This document shows, piece by piece, positions 28,601 through 37,472 of a DNA stretch of 64,000 bases. The notes under the pieces are model-generated. The model had not been told where the DNA came from and ran no database searches. It was given only the letters and a program-made list of their open reading frames with translations. Made by a program: the position numbers and the translations under genes. Position 1 is the first letter of the stretch, and each line of letters opens with the position of its first letter. Origin of the DNA: Erythrobacter sp. SCSIO 43205 (GTDB lineage Bacteria; Pseudomonadota; Alphaproteobacteria; Sphingomonadales; Sphingomonadaceae); the NCBI RefSeq assembly GCF_019904235.1, contig NZ_CP063202.1, forward strand, positions 1,426,001 to 1,490,000. The letters are read 5' to 3'.

Positions 28601-31228
28601 TCCGGCGACGACACGTTCGACGGTGAAGAGGGGGATGACACGCTCATCGGCCTTGGTGGCAATGACAGCCTTACCGACCTTTCTGGCAACAATCGCCTCG
28701 AAGGAGGGCAGGGCAATGACACTCTGACCACAGGGGAGGGCGATGACACGATCCTTGGTGGTGATGGCGATGATGTTATCACACCCGGCGGCGGGATCGA
28801 CAATGTTGACGCAGGCGCAGGCGATGACCGCGTTTCTGTCATTGGTTTCGAGCTAGGCGAGGTCCTGGATGGCGGCGAGGGCACCGATGTTCTGCAGTTC
28901 GGCAGTTTCGACACTGCGCTGAACTTCGTTTTCGAAGACCTGGCAAGCAGCGGCACGACAATCGCCAATTTCGAAGAATTTGATTTCGTTTTCAGCACTC
29001 TTGGTGACACGCTCATCCTTGGTGAAACCTTCACAAGCGCGGTCGATGTCGATGCAAGCTCTGGCAACGATGTGGTAACGGGCGGTGCCAGCGATGACAC
29101 GATTGTCGGCGGCTCTGGCTCTGACATATTGCGCGGCGGTTCGGGTGACGACATTATTCGCGGCGAAAATATCGGCAACGGTACCGAATTTGATCAGCTG
29201 TTTGGCGACGCGGGCAACGACCAATTGTTCGGTAACGGCCTGCTAGAGGGCGGCGCTGGCAATGACTTTGTCTCTGGTTCGGGCGAGCTATTTGGCGGCG
29301 ATGGCAATGACTCCATCGTCAGTTTCGGCATAGGCGACATTATTCGCGGCGGTGCTGGCGACGATGACATTTTCGTGCGGGAAAGCGGTGCGACCATCTA
29401 TCTCGAAGCGGGCCTCAACCGGGATCGGATCGACGGGTTTTCAGCTGCGCAAGGCGCGATGATTATCGCAACGGCTGCAAACAGCCAGCTGCAATGGACT
29501 GCTCTTCGCGTCGGCACCACCGACCAATCCGAACAGATCGTGACTATCGCCGGGACCATCTCTGACGGTGGCTTTGCCGGGTTCGAGATTATCGGCACCG
29601 GCCTTGATGATACCATCAACCTGTCCGGCGGCCCTAGCGAACCGGCGGTGACGATCGAAGGGTCCGCGCCTATCTTCGGACTTGGCGGCAATGACGACAT
29701 CACCGGCTCGCTGTCGGATGACATAATCTTTGGCGGGGCAGGAAATGATATTCTTCGCTCAAGCAGCGGACTTGACCAGCTCCACGGCGGTGTTGGCGAT
29801 GACCGCTATTTCATCAATCATGCCGGGCAAACTCTGATTGAGAACGCAGGCGAAGGCTTTGAAACTGTCATTGCCAGCGTCGATGTCGAGATCGGCGACA
29901 ACATTGAACGGCTCGAACTTCAAGGCAACGCCCGCATCGGGATTGGCGGAAACACAGCCAACGAGATTTTCGGCACGAGCGGCAACAATGAGCTTTACGG
30001 GCGCGGCGGCAATGACGTGCTGCACGCTGGCTTTGGCGACGATTTGCTTGACGGCGGGGCCGGTGATGACCTGCTGATCGGCCTTGGAGGCAACAATACG
30101 CTGCGCGGTGGTGACGGGAACGACGTGCTTCGCGGCAACTCCGGCAATGATGTAATCGATGGCGGCAGCGGCGTTGATACCGTCGATTTCAGCGATGGAC
30201 CGTTCGGCGTCACAGTCGATCTGAGCATCACCACTGCGCAAAATCTGGGCGGTGCTGGTACAGACACGCTTACAAATATCGAAAACGTCATCGGCACGCT
30301 TGCAGACGATACAATCACCGGCTCTGACGGCGCGAACGTGATCTTTGGAAACGGCGGCTTCGATACGATTGACGGTGGCTCCAACGTCGATATCGCAGTC
30401 TTTACAGGCACTTTGTCGCAATACACGATTGTTCAGTTTGTCGACCGCACCTTTGGCCTTGAAGGGCCCGGCGGCCTCGCTCAACTCAGCAATATCGAGT
30501 TTATTCGGTTCGACGACCAGCTCTTCCGCCTGCGGCCAGGGATTGGTCAAAGCGTCAACTTTAACTCCGCAGACCCTGCCACTTATCAGGACGCGATGAG
30601 CGCTATTCGCGACTTTGACGGCAATGCGCTGGGCGGTGATGGCGCGTGGCTGCGCATTGGCGAGGCCGATGTAAACGGTGATGGCGACATCGACCAGATT
30701 CTCGTCAATGATGCGATTGGCCGCTTTGCAACCGTAGGCACCGCGCCTGACGGGCTTGTCTATTTCGAAGACTTCTCATGGGCAGGCGAAACCCGCGTTG
30801 CGGGCATTTACATCGATCCGCTGGTGCAACTTGGTATCGTTGAGCAAGGCAGTCCCTTTGACAGTCAGCAGCGCTTCCAGAATGATCTTGCGATTGAAAA
30901 CATCAACCGCGTTTTGGGCGCTGACGATTACGATGGTGACGGTTTGCAGGAGGTGTACTTCGCGCTAACCGATGGCACCGCATACTTGCGCGCCATCATG
31001 GAGTTTGACGGCAACATTCGCTACGCCAACTATCAGGACGAGCAAGGGGTGATCGACTACCTCACCGCTAACGGCTTTGGCGAAGAAACCTATGGCACAT
31101 GGTTCGGCGGCGGCGCGTCTGGTTCGGCTGGCGCGGGTGATGTGGCCGTTGCCAGCGACAGCGTCAGCGTGATGCCGGTGAGCCCGCAGATGTCGTTCGA
31201 TCCTTTCCAGGCGGAGATGTTCGGCTAA
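25655..31228 (+). CDS. Giant RTX-type calcium-binding secreted protein
   Basis: This 1857-residue acidic protein is read from a GTG start at 25655, preceded by AGGGGTAGAG. Blocks of the nonapeptide GGxGxDxUx recur at about 20-160, 525-600, 800-910, 1010-1090, 1140-1230, 1420-1460 and 1500-1570, separated by beta-rich spacers that repeat GAGSD, ITDFE and LGDGAD patterns. Near the C-terminus are FG-GAP/EF-hand-like motifs (DVNGDGDIDQILVND, DYDGDGLQEVYFAL). It has no signal peptide, as expected for type I secretion, but no dedicated HlyB/D/TolC genes adjoin. No catalytic domain is recognised; a surface or matrix adhesin is plausible. It overlaps the convergent hupE gene by 4 bases. Confidence 0.88.
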   Translation: MPNTQEPRFTASVVGAQSRNTINGTDGDDIITGTSGDDTINGGDGVDEINGGDGNDVINGGADGDFLFGDFGDDQLFGDGGNDRLSGGFGNDVLDGGDGDDSLFSDDGNNIFRGGAGNDTISDGFFGNDQIFGDDGNDRIAVNAGDDLVEGGAGDDEIRLLHDFDGGNVVVNAGTGNDSVEVAGQIDGFFDTRSVDIDLGDGADTLDIANLASDGFEVTLGAGADRVRFFDFSGSLVNRLSAGPVRITDFELGDGGDFLQIANLVSAYKSTGGDTIEWVDIGADMALRFSNSSSGESFDVVILEGLQFVDLPDVNTDLGGAQEATNFIGTRGSDEFIGSEFNDTFTDGGGGNDTFVGRGGDDQFTIQRFAGGDNNVSVDGGAGNDSLFIDASVGGFFTIDMGEGDDFIGISRNPTFATAITLGAGSDTIRQTSTATATILDFETGDGGDIIDLNITQSSVDNNGDPFGTGELVLFQDGNNVVLQRVSQFTDGTITTLAVFQNTLVENFTSFNFGGIIDPAAGGQGDTFEGTENADTYTGTAGADTINGNGGDDTLDGADGNDTIDGGAGNDALKGGFGDDVIRGGDGDDVITEAFGTNMIYGDGGNDTINISGYFGSSFSLDPDQIFGGEGNDTVNFFRSSSNGIDVDLGAGEDRIVFNDQPLFNEITLGAGSDVVDMNSLGQSTYNPTRPIVITDFQTGDGGDRLEWESWIRLQTDNVSTPDFNPFAILETSLTQVGNDVHLEWSFDTLNGASSLVIFQNTQVGDFNVFNLEFDPNAPIAPGDDFTGTENDDLFNGTNVNDTAAGLGGSDRLNGRAGDDTLDGGIGDDTINGDQGNDTLIGGDGDDTIRGGTGADDISGGDGNDFIDAGLGDGSADIIDAGAGDDQINFSGSNDTYIGGDGIDELFFSTFSGVLSEAIDIDFTDYLATGVFLLGGQAISDIENILYAGETSAFDDRVIWGEAYTFGQDMRAGAGNDLLSGTSGDDTFDGEEGDDTLIGLGGNDSLTDLSGNNRLEGGQGNDTLTTGEGDDTILGGDGDDVITPGGGIDNVDAGAGDDRVSVIGFELGEVLDGGEGTDVLQFGSFDTALNFVFEDLASSGTTIANFEEFDFVFSTLGDTLILGETFTSAVDVDASSGNDVVTGGASDDTIVGGSGSDILRGGSGDDIIRGENIGNGTEFDQLFGDAGNDQLFGNGLLEGGAGNDFVSGSGELFGGDGNDSIVSFGIGDIIRGGAGDDDIFVRESGATIYLEAGLNRDRIDGFSAAQGAMIIATAANSQLQWTALRVGTTDQSEQIVTIAGTISDGGFAGFEIIGTGLDDTINLSGGPSEPAVTIEGSAPIFGLGGNDDITGSLSDDIIFGGAGNDILRSSSGLDQLHGGVGDDRYFINHAGQTLIENAGEGFETVIASVDVEIGDNIERLELQGNARIGIGGNTANEIFGTSGNNELYGRGGNDVLHAGFGDDLLDGGAGDDLLIGLGGNNTLRGGDGNDVLRGNSGNDVIDGGSGVDTVDFSDGPFGVTVDLSITTAQNLGGAGTDTLTNIENVIGTLADDTITGSDGANVIFGNGGFDTIDGGSNVDIAVFTGTLSQYTIVQFVDRTFGLEGPGGLAQLSNIEFIRFDDQLFRLRPGIGQSVNFNSADPATYQDAMSAIRDFDGNALGGDGAWLRIGEADVNGDGDIDQILVNDAIGRFATVGTAPDGLVYFEDFSWAGETRVAGIYIDPLVQLGIVEQGSPFDSQQRFQNDLAIENINRVLGADDYDGDGLQEVYFALTDGTAYLRAIMEFDGNIRYANYQDEQGVIDYLTANGFGEETYGTWFGGGASGSAGAGDVAVASDSVSVMPVSPQMSFDPFQAEMFG

Positions 31229-32226
31229 CCAATCAGCCGTTCGATCAGCCAGAAGCTGCCTATGGTGCCAATCGCGTAAGTCGCGGTGGTAAGCGCCTGG
31301 CGTTGCCCGCGTTCGCTCGCGCGGGTGAGCGCTTTTAATGCGAGGATCGTCAGCGCCACGACGATGAGCTGACCTGCCTCGACACCGATGTTGAAGGCGA
31401 AGAGGGCGGCTGCAAGCTGGCTTTGTGGAAGGCCGATGTCCGCCAATGCGCCTGCAAAACCAAAGCCGTGCACCAGCCCGAACGCAAAAGCCACCGCCCA
31501 CGGATAGCGCCGCGTCAATGTTCTTCGCTCAGGATCACGCAGCGCCGTCATAACCTCAACCGCGAGGAAGACGATTGAAAGCGCTATCAGCGCCTCGACG
31601 GGCCGACCGGGGAGCCCTGAATATCCAAGGACCGTCGCGATCAAAGTGATCGAATGTGCGATCGTAAAGGCGGTCGCGGCTTTCACCACGGGCCATGGTC
31701 CACGCACTAGAAGTACCAGCGCGATCACGAATAAGAGGTGGTCCCAGCCAAACAGGATGTGCTCAGCGCCGATGACGAAGTAGTCATAGAGCACGCTCAA
31801 AGCGGAGGGCTCTGCAAGGATTGTCGCCGTTGGTGCCTCAGCCGTGAGGCGGAAGCTTTGCGTGGGTGCGTCGAGCGGGATGAAGCGCGCAATCGCATCC
31901 GACTTGCCCAGAAGTTCGCTAAGGCCAAAGGCACCACCGGCAGGATCGCCCTCGCATTGGAGGGTCGCTCGGCCCATGAGCGCAGCCGACTGGATACGTT
32001 GCACTGCTTCGCCCTGCATCGCGCAATTGTCGGGGATGACAGGCTCCAAACGCTCGGTCAGCAATCCTGCGCTGCCGACGGCTAGCGTGACTTTCCAATC
32101 AAGGGTGAACTCGCCTGTTTCAACCTCGCGCATCTCCACCACTGACGGGCGCAATTCGTGCGCGGCAAGCGGCACGGCGGCGAGGGCAGCAATGAGGGCA
32201 ACAAGCCAGCGCAGCACTCGGCTCAC
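31225..32226 (-). CDS. HupE/UreJ-family membrane protein
   Basis: The protein has 333 residues: a signal peptide ending near LAAHE, a periplasmic domain of about 130 residues, then a HupE/UreJ-like block of about six membrane helices with IGAEHILFGWDHLLF, AHSITLIATVLG, HGFGFAGAL and FNIGVEAGQL. The conserved His/Asp residues in helices are as in nickel/cobalt transport relatives, but this two-part form has no proven substrate. It overlaps the parvulin gene by 4 bases and forms an operon with it and DUF3604. Confidence 0.82.
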   Translation of the reverse strand: MSRVLRWLVALIAALAAVPLAAHELRPSVVEMREVETGEFTLDWKVTLAVGSAGLLTERLEPVIPDNCAMQGEAVQRIQSAALMGRATLQCEGDPAGGAFGLSELLGKSDAIARFIPLDAPTQSFRLTAEAPTATILAEPSALSVLYDYFVIGAEHILFGWDHLLFVIALVLLVRGPWPVVKAATAFTIAHSITLIATVLGYSGLPGRPVEALIALSIVFLAVEVMTALRDPERRTLTRRYPWAVAFAFGLVHGFGFAGALADIGLPQSQLAAALFAFNIGVEAGQLIVVALTILALKALTRASERGQRQALTTATYAIGTIGSFWLIERLIG

Positions 32227-33023
32227 CTATCGATGTCGATGCGATAGGCGCTTGCCAAAGTTTCGTAAGCGCGGGCCTTTCGCGCCTCGATCTCGGCGGC
32301 TCGCCAATCATTGGCAATGTTCGTGCGAAGCTCCTCAAAATCGGGCTCTGGCACTTCGCGCGCAGTGAGCTTAACAAGGTGCCAACCAAAGCCAGAGCGC
32401 AGCGGGCCTTGCCATGTCTCGCCCGGCTCCAATTGAGCCAGCCCGCGCACGAAATCGGCACCAAAGCGAGCCTCCACATCGCGCAGTTTAGTTGATGAAA
32501 CCCTCCTTGGGAGGGAGGTTCGGTTTCCCGCGAAGGAACCCGCTGAAAGAGCATTTAACGCATTGTTTTCATTATCGAAAAAAGCTTGTTCAAAACTCAC
32601 CTGAGCGTTTGCAACCGCAGCATCGGCATAAAGCTCTTTATTGGCCTCAAAATACCCGCGCAAAACCTCTTGCGATGGCTCTGTCACCTCTGCTGCCAGA
32701 CTGGCTGATAAATCCATCTTTGACACAAGCCGGCGGCGCACCACCATATCGCTTTCATCAAAGCCCAGCCGGAGCGCCTCGCGGTACAAAACCTCCTCTC
32801 GAACGAAGGCGTCAATTGCGCTGTCCAATTCTGCATCGGTCGGCGCGCGGCCCATCGACAAGGTCCAACTTTCCGCAATCCGTTCCTTTTCCTCAGAGCC
32901 GACGGTGATCACGCGGCTCGAAGGGTCAGGCGGATTGCCGCCCCATGTCAGCGCGACATACATAACCGCGCCCAGCACAGTGAAATGAACGAGCGGCTCG
33001 CGCGTCCAACCCGGTAGTTTCAT
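32223..33023 (-). CDS. Parvulin-type peptidyl-prolyl cis-trans isomerase
   Basis: This is a 266-residue protein from the ATG at 33023; the longer frame to 33092 runs into the DUF3604 gene. It has an N-terminal membrane anchor (LVHFTVLGAVMYVALTWG), a SurA/PpiD-like helical region (VREEVLYREALRLG) and a C-terminal parvulin domain (EPGETWQGPLRSGFGWHLVKLTARE). It should assist folding of exported proteins at the outer face of the inner membrane. Probable clients are the neighbouring DUF3604 lipoprotein or HupE-like protein, with which it is coupled. Confidence 0.85.
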   Translation of the reverse strand: MKLPGWTREPLVHFTVLGAVMYVALTWGGNPPDPSSRVITVGSEEKERIAESWTLSMGRAPTDAELDSAIDAFVREEVLYREALRLGFDESDMVVRRRLVSKMDLSASLAAEVTEPSQEVLRGYFEANKELYADAAVANAQVSFEQAFFDNENNALNALSAGSFAGNRTSLPRRVSSTKLRDVEARFGADFVRGLAQLEPGETWQGPLRSGFGWHLVKLTAREVPEPDFEELRTNIANDWRAAEIEARKARAYETLASAYRIDIDR

Positions 33024-33033
33024 GAGCCGCCCC

Positions 33034-34959
33034 TTAACTCGCGGACTTGAGCCAGATCGGCGAGGTATAGGCACGCTCCTGCGCCACGGCATCGGCCATC
33101 GCTTCTTCCGACAACGTCACCCCGAACCGCACCGCATCGTAAAGCGTCCAGCGCGGCGTCGGGATTTCCAGAACTCGCACATAGTAGAACGGACGCTGTC
33201 CCACTTGGTAATCGGGATCGGTCCATGTCGTGCGCAATTCAGCCGCGCCAATCGTATTTGTATAGGTCGCAGTTTCGCGGTCCACCGTGTCGCCCACTGG
33301 CGCGAGTTTCCCGGCCACTTTGCCACGCTTGTCGGCATCGCTCCACACAACGTCATAGACGCGCTCTTGCATTTCGCCCGATGCGTCGAGCCACCCTTTG
33401 ATGACCTGTACCCGGTCAAGGTTTGCGCCATCTGGGTCTTTCATCGCACTGATCAGGAAGCTTGGCGCGCGGCCTTCGTCGGTTAGCTCGCCGCCCATGG
33501 GCACGCCTTCACTGTACCCCTTGCGCACCCAATCGCCATCCCAATCATCAGCCGTAAAGCCGAAGCCGCCGAAGACGCGCACGCTCATGCGCGGGCCAGT
33601 GGTCGCGTAAACTTCGCGCCGGGCAAAGGCGTCGAAGATTTCAGCGCGCGTATTGCCGCGCGCCCAGGCCGCAGCATAGCCCCCCGCGAGATAGTGCCAG
33701 CCAAAGCGTCCCTCGCGCGTGCCAAGGTTCTGCGCATCCATTGAGCGCTGGGTATAGGATTGCTCGTTTCCGGTGTGCTTACCCCAGAAATTGTCTTCAT
33801 CACCCGTGGCAAGCGAAGTGTGGCTATCGGTCGACCCGATCATGCCAAATGCGTATGGGTTAACCCCAAGCTTTTGTTCCAGCGTCAGCCCGCGCAACAA
33901 AGCAGAGCGCGCATAAGAACCTGCATACATTGAAGGGTCGGTCATCTGGCTGAGGGAAAGGTTGCCGAAATCCCATCCCTGAACCCCGAACCCTGCCATT
34001 TCATCATTGGGAGAGAGGTAAGGATGGGTTTCGCTGTCCCCTTTGATTTGTGTGGCCTCAATCACCGGCTCTGCCCATGCACGCAATGCGGCGTATTCCG
34101 CCGTCATGGGGGAGCCATCCTCCATGGTCATTTGGAACATCAAGCCATTGGAAAGGTTGGAGTTGTGCGGGATGGCCAGAACCCGTCCGCCTGTCTCTTT
34201 CTCGTAATTCCTCATATACTCCCACAATTGCGGGGCAGTGGTCTGAAGGCCGGGGAAGGGCACGGTCTGGCGCGTCTTTTCAGAGCCGTCGCGAAACATC
34301 ACCACGCGGTGCAAATTGTTGCCATCGGGCATGGCGGTCCACTCATACCCGGCAAGAGCGGTGAAAACGCCCGGTTCGTTGTAGCGGTCGAGCATGGATA
34401 GCTGAGTGTTCCAGATGTCCTTGGTCGCCTCGATCGCTTCATCACCGCCTGCGGCCAAGCCCTCGGGGATGCGGTCTTCTGCGGCCGCTGCGATGAGTTC
34501 GCCGATTGCCCTGGTCGATTGCTCGGGGCTTTCGTGCATCATATCGTACCAGCGAAGCACGGTATCATCGCCAATCACCCATTTCACATACCAGCGCGGC
34601 GCATCATATAGCCGCCGCGTCGCGCCAAGCGCGTCGGAGTGGTCGGCGATCACAAGAAAGTCGAGCGGGCGGGCTAGCTGTGTTTCTCCCCCGGTCGTGG
34701 CTGTAACGGTTTCTCCGCGCGCAAATCTCAACGCTGCCTCAGGCCCCAGACGCGTGCCAAAGCCAAAGGCGTCGACCGAATTGTCGGTATGAAGGTGGGT
34801 GTCGCCCCAATATGGGCGGTCGGGAAATTCCGCGAGTTCAATAGTGCCTTCGCCATCGCCGGACGCCTCTGGACTAGCCGCCTCATCATTGCCCGAACAG
34901 CCTGCAACGCTGATTGCGAGAATGCTCGCCAGAGCAAAGCCGCTCCATCCCTGCCGCAT
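33034..34959 (-). CDS. DUF3604 lipoprotein
   Basis: This 641-residue protein starts with a lipoprotein signal peptide (ISVAGC, lipid Cys about residue 21) and a Ser/Glu-rich linker. The body is DUF3604, with PYWGDTHLHTDNSVDAF near the N-terminus, FLVIADHSD, AIPHNSNLS and GMIGSTDSH, a set of His/Asp residues typical of PHP-like metal hydrolases. The activity of the family is not established. A strong GGAGGGGAG site precedes ATG 34959. First gene of the DUF3604-PpiC-HupE operon. Confidence 0.87.
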   Translation of the reverse strand: MRQGWSGFALASILAISVAGCSGNDEAASPEASGDGEGTIELAEFPDRPYWGDTHLHTDNSVDAFGFGTRLGPEAALRFARGETVTATTGGETQLARPLDFLVIADHSDALGATRRLYDAPRWYVKWVIGDDTVLRWYDMMHESPEQSTRAIGELIAAAAEDRIPEGLAAGGDEAIEATKDIWNTQLSMLDRYNEPGVFTALAGYEWTAMPDGNNLHRVVMFRDGSEKTRQTVPFPGLQTTAPQLWEYMRNYEKETGGRVLAIPHNSNLSNGLMFQMTMEDGSPMTAEYAALRAWAEPVIEATQIKGDSETHPYLSPNDEMAGFGVQGWDFGNLSLSQMTDPSMYAGSYARSALLRGLTLEQKLGVNPYAFGMIGSTDSHTSLATGDEDNFWGKHTGNEQSYTQRSMDAQNLGTREGRFGWHYLAGGYAAAWARGNTRAEIFDAFARREVYATTGPRMSVRVFGGFGFTADDWDGDWVRKGYSEGVPMGGELTDEGRAPSFLISAMKDPDGANLDRVQVIKGWLDASGEMQERVYDVVWSDADKRGKVAGKLAPVGDTVDRETATYTNTIGAAELRTTWTDPDYQVGQRPFYYVRVLEIPTPRWTLYDAVRFGVTLSEEAMADAVAQERAYTSPIWLKSAS

Positions 34960-35075
34960 AGTCTCTCCCCTCCTTTTCCTCTCTCACATTCAAGCATTGC
35001 CCTTCTCGCCGATCCCGTCAAGCAAGAGCAAGCGAGGAGGCGCCAGGGGAAGAGCGCACAAGCCGCGTTAGTGCA

Positions 35076-35101
35076 GGTGAACTATGGACCTATGGTGAAC
35101 T
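35076..35101. promoter_or_regulatory. Repeats in the sensor-kinase promoter region
   Basis: GGTGAACT occurs twice, 18 bases apart (35076 and 35094). Between them CTATGGACCTATGG (35082-35095) reads on the other strand as two CCATAG boxes two bases apart. A related CCATAGTCCATAC lies at 38538-38550 in front of the LuxR-type regulator gene. Both are candidate binding sites for that regulator. Confidence 0.35.
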
Positions 35102-35184
35102 TTACGCTCTGCCGATCGTCGGCAGACGAGTAGCCAATTCAGGCGTAGGGATTGGCTCATGCAATTTCAGGGGATTAGCGACCT

Positions 35185-37377
35185 ATGAGCAGACTTTGGG
35201 ATCTCAAACGATATTTCAGGCGACCATCGCGGCGCGAGGGCATTCTGCTTGGCGTGTTGATCGTGTTCATTTCGCTTGCGGTTCCGTTTGAACCCTATGA
35301 CTGGTTGCAGCGCTCAGTCACGGCACAGCTCAATCTAAAGCCCTATAAGGGTGATGCTGTTATCATTGCCATCGATGCCAAGACAGAGCGAGAGTTGCCT
35401 GATCGAGCGTGGTCAAAATCGGACCTTGCTGACCTGCTCACCCGGCTGTCCGAACATGACCCCAAGCAGATTGTTATAGCGCAGCAATATTTTGAGGCGG
35501 GTGCTGATGATGACGATCAAAGGCTAATCGATGCGCTGAAACAATTGGATTTCAAACCTAGCTGGCAGGTCGAGATCGCGCCTGAAGAGATCAGGTTTTC
35601 GGGTAAAGAGAGCCGAAGCAGCGGCAGATCGGATGAGCCATCGTTTGCGCAGTTGCTTGAGCCGGGCATTGCGGACCTTGTTCAGCCAAACATTGCCGCC
35701 TTTCGCAGAACAAACAATTATGCGCCAATCTCCGCTCAATACGTGGTTGAGACGAGCGAGGGTGTTGTGCCGTCGTCTGCCTCTGTTCTGGCGCAAGGTG
35801 CTTCACCGCCCTCCCAAAACCTGTTTACGGTCGATCTGAGTTATAACACGCGCACGATTCCGGAATTCAGCGCAATCGACGTTATGCGAGATGATCGGAT
35901 CGCGGCCAAGCTTTCGGATAAGTCGGTAATCATAGCCTTCACCGATCAGCTTGGTCGAGATACGGTCGTCACTCCCTTTGACCCTTATACAAGCCGGGCA
36001 GCCCTATCGGTGGTCGCGGCACAAACGCTGATTGACGGGCCGCCGGTTTCGCTGGGTTGGGGGGCGATGTTCCTCTTGGCGATCATGGTGACAATTCTCT
36101 GGATCGCGCTGGTCCGGCCATACGGTCTTTACATTGCGGGCACTGCGCTGGTTCTGATCATTGTCAGCCCCTTCTTTCTTGAGCGGTTACTGATTTTCCA
36201 AGAGACATCTCAGGCAATCGTATTGATTGCACTGGTGGGTATTGTACGGGTTTGGCAGCAGGGGCGCGAGGCCATCCATGTCTATCGCAGCGCTGCGGAA
36301 ACGAAGTCGCAATTCCTCGCGCAAGCAAGCCACGATCTGCGTCAACCTATCCATGCGATTGGTCTATTGGCTGACCGGCTTTCGCAATCAAACCTCACGA
36401 TTGAACAGCAAGAGATCGTGTCCAAGATTTCGTGGTCAGTCGACAACGCGCGCCGCATGTTTCGCGCGCTTCTTGATATTGCTGCGATTGAAAGCGGGAC
36501 ACTCAAGAAAGACCTGAGCGCGGTTTCGGTCAACGAGCTATTGGCTGAGGTCGACAGCCAAAACGCGCTTGCAGCAGAGCAGGCGGGAGTGGACTTGCGG
36601 CTCATCCCGTCTGATCTGGTCGTCAGAACAGATCGCGCTTTGCTAGGGACAATGCTGCAAAACCTCGTCTCAAACTCCATCCGTTATACGTCCGGCGGAA
36701 AAATCGTCGTGGGTTGTCGCAGAAAAGAGAACACGCTTTCCTTTTATGTGGCGGACAATGGCCGGGGGATCGCGCCTGATGAGCTCGAAAAGGTGCAAAA
36801 AGAGTTTTACCGCTCGGCCACCGGGTCAAGCCTTGGATCTGACAACAAGGGGCTGGGTTTGGCGATTGTGAACCGACTGGCTCGCCTGCTGGATTTGCGC
36901 TTCAGGCTTCGATCAGAACTTGGCAAGGGGACGATCGCTTCGATTGAGGGACTGAGGATAATCTCATCAGCCGAAGCGCCTCAAACGAGCGAGAATGAGC
37001 GCAAATTGCCGCTTTCAGGTTTGAGGGTCGTGGTTGCCGACGACGAGGAGGACACGCTCCACTCGACTGCCGCTTTGCTGGAGAAGTGGGGGTGCGATGT
37101 TACCCCCTTGTCCCGTCCACCAGAAGGGATTGCACCTTGCGATATTGTTTTGAGCGACTTTGACTTCGGCGAAGGCGTAACTCTTGGGGAGCAACCCAAT
37201 ATCGTATCGAACATTGATAAGCTTGGAATCGATATGATCATCATTTCTGGCCACCATCCCGATCAGATCCGCGAAAATCTGCCTGATTTTTCGGGACTGA
37301 TACTCACAAAGCCTCTGCGCGCTGCTCAGTTGCGTTCTGCGATGATGTCGCTGCGCCGGGTAAAAAAAGCCAACTAG
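35185..37377 (+). CDS. CHASE2-domain hybrid histidine kinase
   Basis: The protein has 730 residues. TM1 (about 19-35) is followed by an extracytoplasmic CHASE2 domain (about 36-285; VIIAIDAKTERELPDRAWSK), three membrane helices (about 290-356), a HisKA domain with QASHDLRQPIHAIGLL (His383), an HATPase domain with NSIRYT, DNGRGIAP and GLGLAIVNRL, and a C-terminal receiver (VVVADDEEDTL, VLSDFDFG). CHASE2 senses an external signal. The gene begins the peptide-export locus: a double-glycine-leader peptide gene follows by 95 bases and a LuxR-type regulator is convergent with that, so it probably controls peptide production, perhaps by sensing a peptide. AGGGGA precedes the ATG. Confidence 0.87.
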   Translation: MSRLWDLKRYFRRPSRREGILLGVLIVFISLAVPFEPYDWLQRSVTAQLNLKPYKGDAVIIAIDAKTERELPDRAWSKSDLADLLTRLSEHDPKQIVIAQQYFEAGADDDDQRLIDALKQLDFKPSWQVEIAPEEIRFSGKESRSSGRSDEPSFAQLLEPGIADLVQPNIAAFRRTNNYAPISAQYVVETSEGVVPSSASVLAQGASPPSQNLFTVDLSYNTRTIPEFSAIDVMRDDRIAAKLSDKSVIIAFTDQLGRDTVVTPFDPYTSRAALSVVAAQTLIDGPPVSLGWGAMFLLAIMVTILWIALVRPYGLYIAGTALVLIIVSPFFLERLLIFQETSQAIVLIALVGIVRVWQQGREAIHVYRSAAETKSQFLAQASHDLRQPIHAIGLLADRLSQSNLTIEQQEIVSKISWSVDNARRMFRALLDIAAIESGTLKKDLSAVSVNELLAEVDSQNALAAEQAGVDLRLIPSDLVVRTDRALLGTMLQNLVSNSIRYTSGGKIVVGCRRKENTLSFYVADNGRGIAPDELEKVQKEFYRSATGSSLGSDNKGLGLAIVNRLARLLDLRFRLRSELGKGTIASIEGLRIISSAEAPQTSENERKLPLSGLRVVVADDEEDTLHSTAALLEKWGCDVTPLSRPPEGIAPCDIVLSDFDFGEGVTLGEQPNIVSNIDKLGIDMIIISGHHPDQIRENLPDFSGLILTKPLRAAQLRSAMMSLRRVKKAN

Positions 37378-37391
37378 TGCATCAAGACTAG
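37374..37391 (+). promoter_or_regulatory. Two CTAG boxes spaced exactly 14 bases upstream of first peptide gene
   Basis: ACTAGTG is repeated at 37373 and 37387, giving CTAG tetramers 14 bases apart, about 85-100 bases before the TTG start at 37473. The spacing is the same as in the CTAG array at 38681-38834. A 12-base palindrome GTATCTTGATAC lies closer to the gene at 37412-37423. Confidence 0.45.
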
Positions 37392-37472
37392 TGTGCCGTT
37401 GAGAGGTGTGTGTATCTTGATACTTGTCTCCCCGATAAAGGGCGGGATCGCAAATTGGACTGGAGAAACAAA

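Noticed and set aside
32486..32560. Hairpin-like stretch inside the parvulin gene, suspected inserted repeat
   Set aside because: The encoded residues (TSLPRRVSSTKLRDVEARFG) read as normal parvulin linker sequence, so no insertion is needed.
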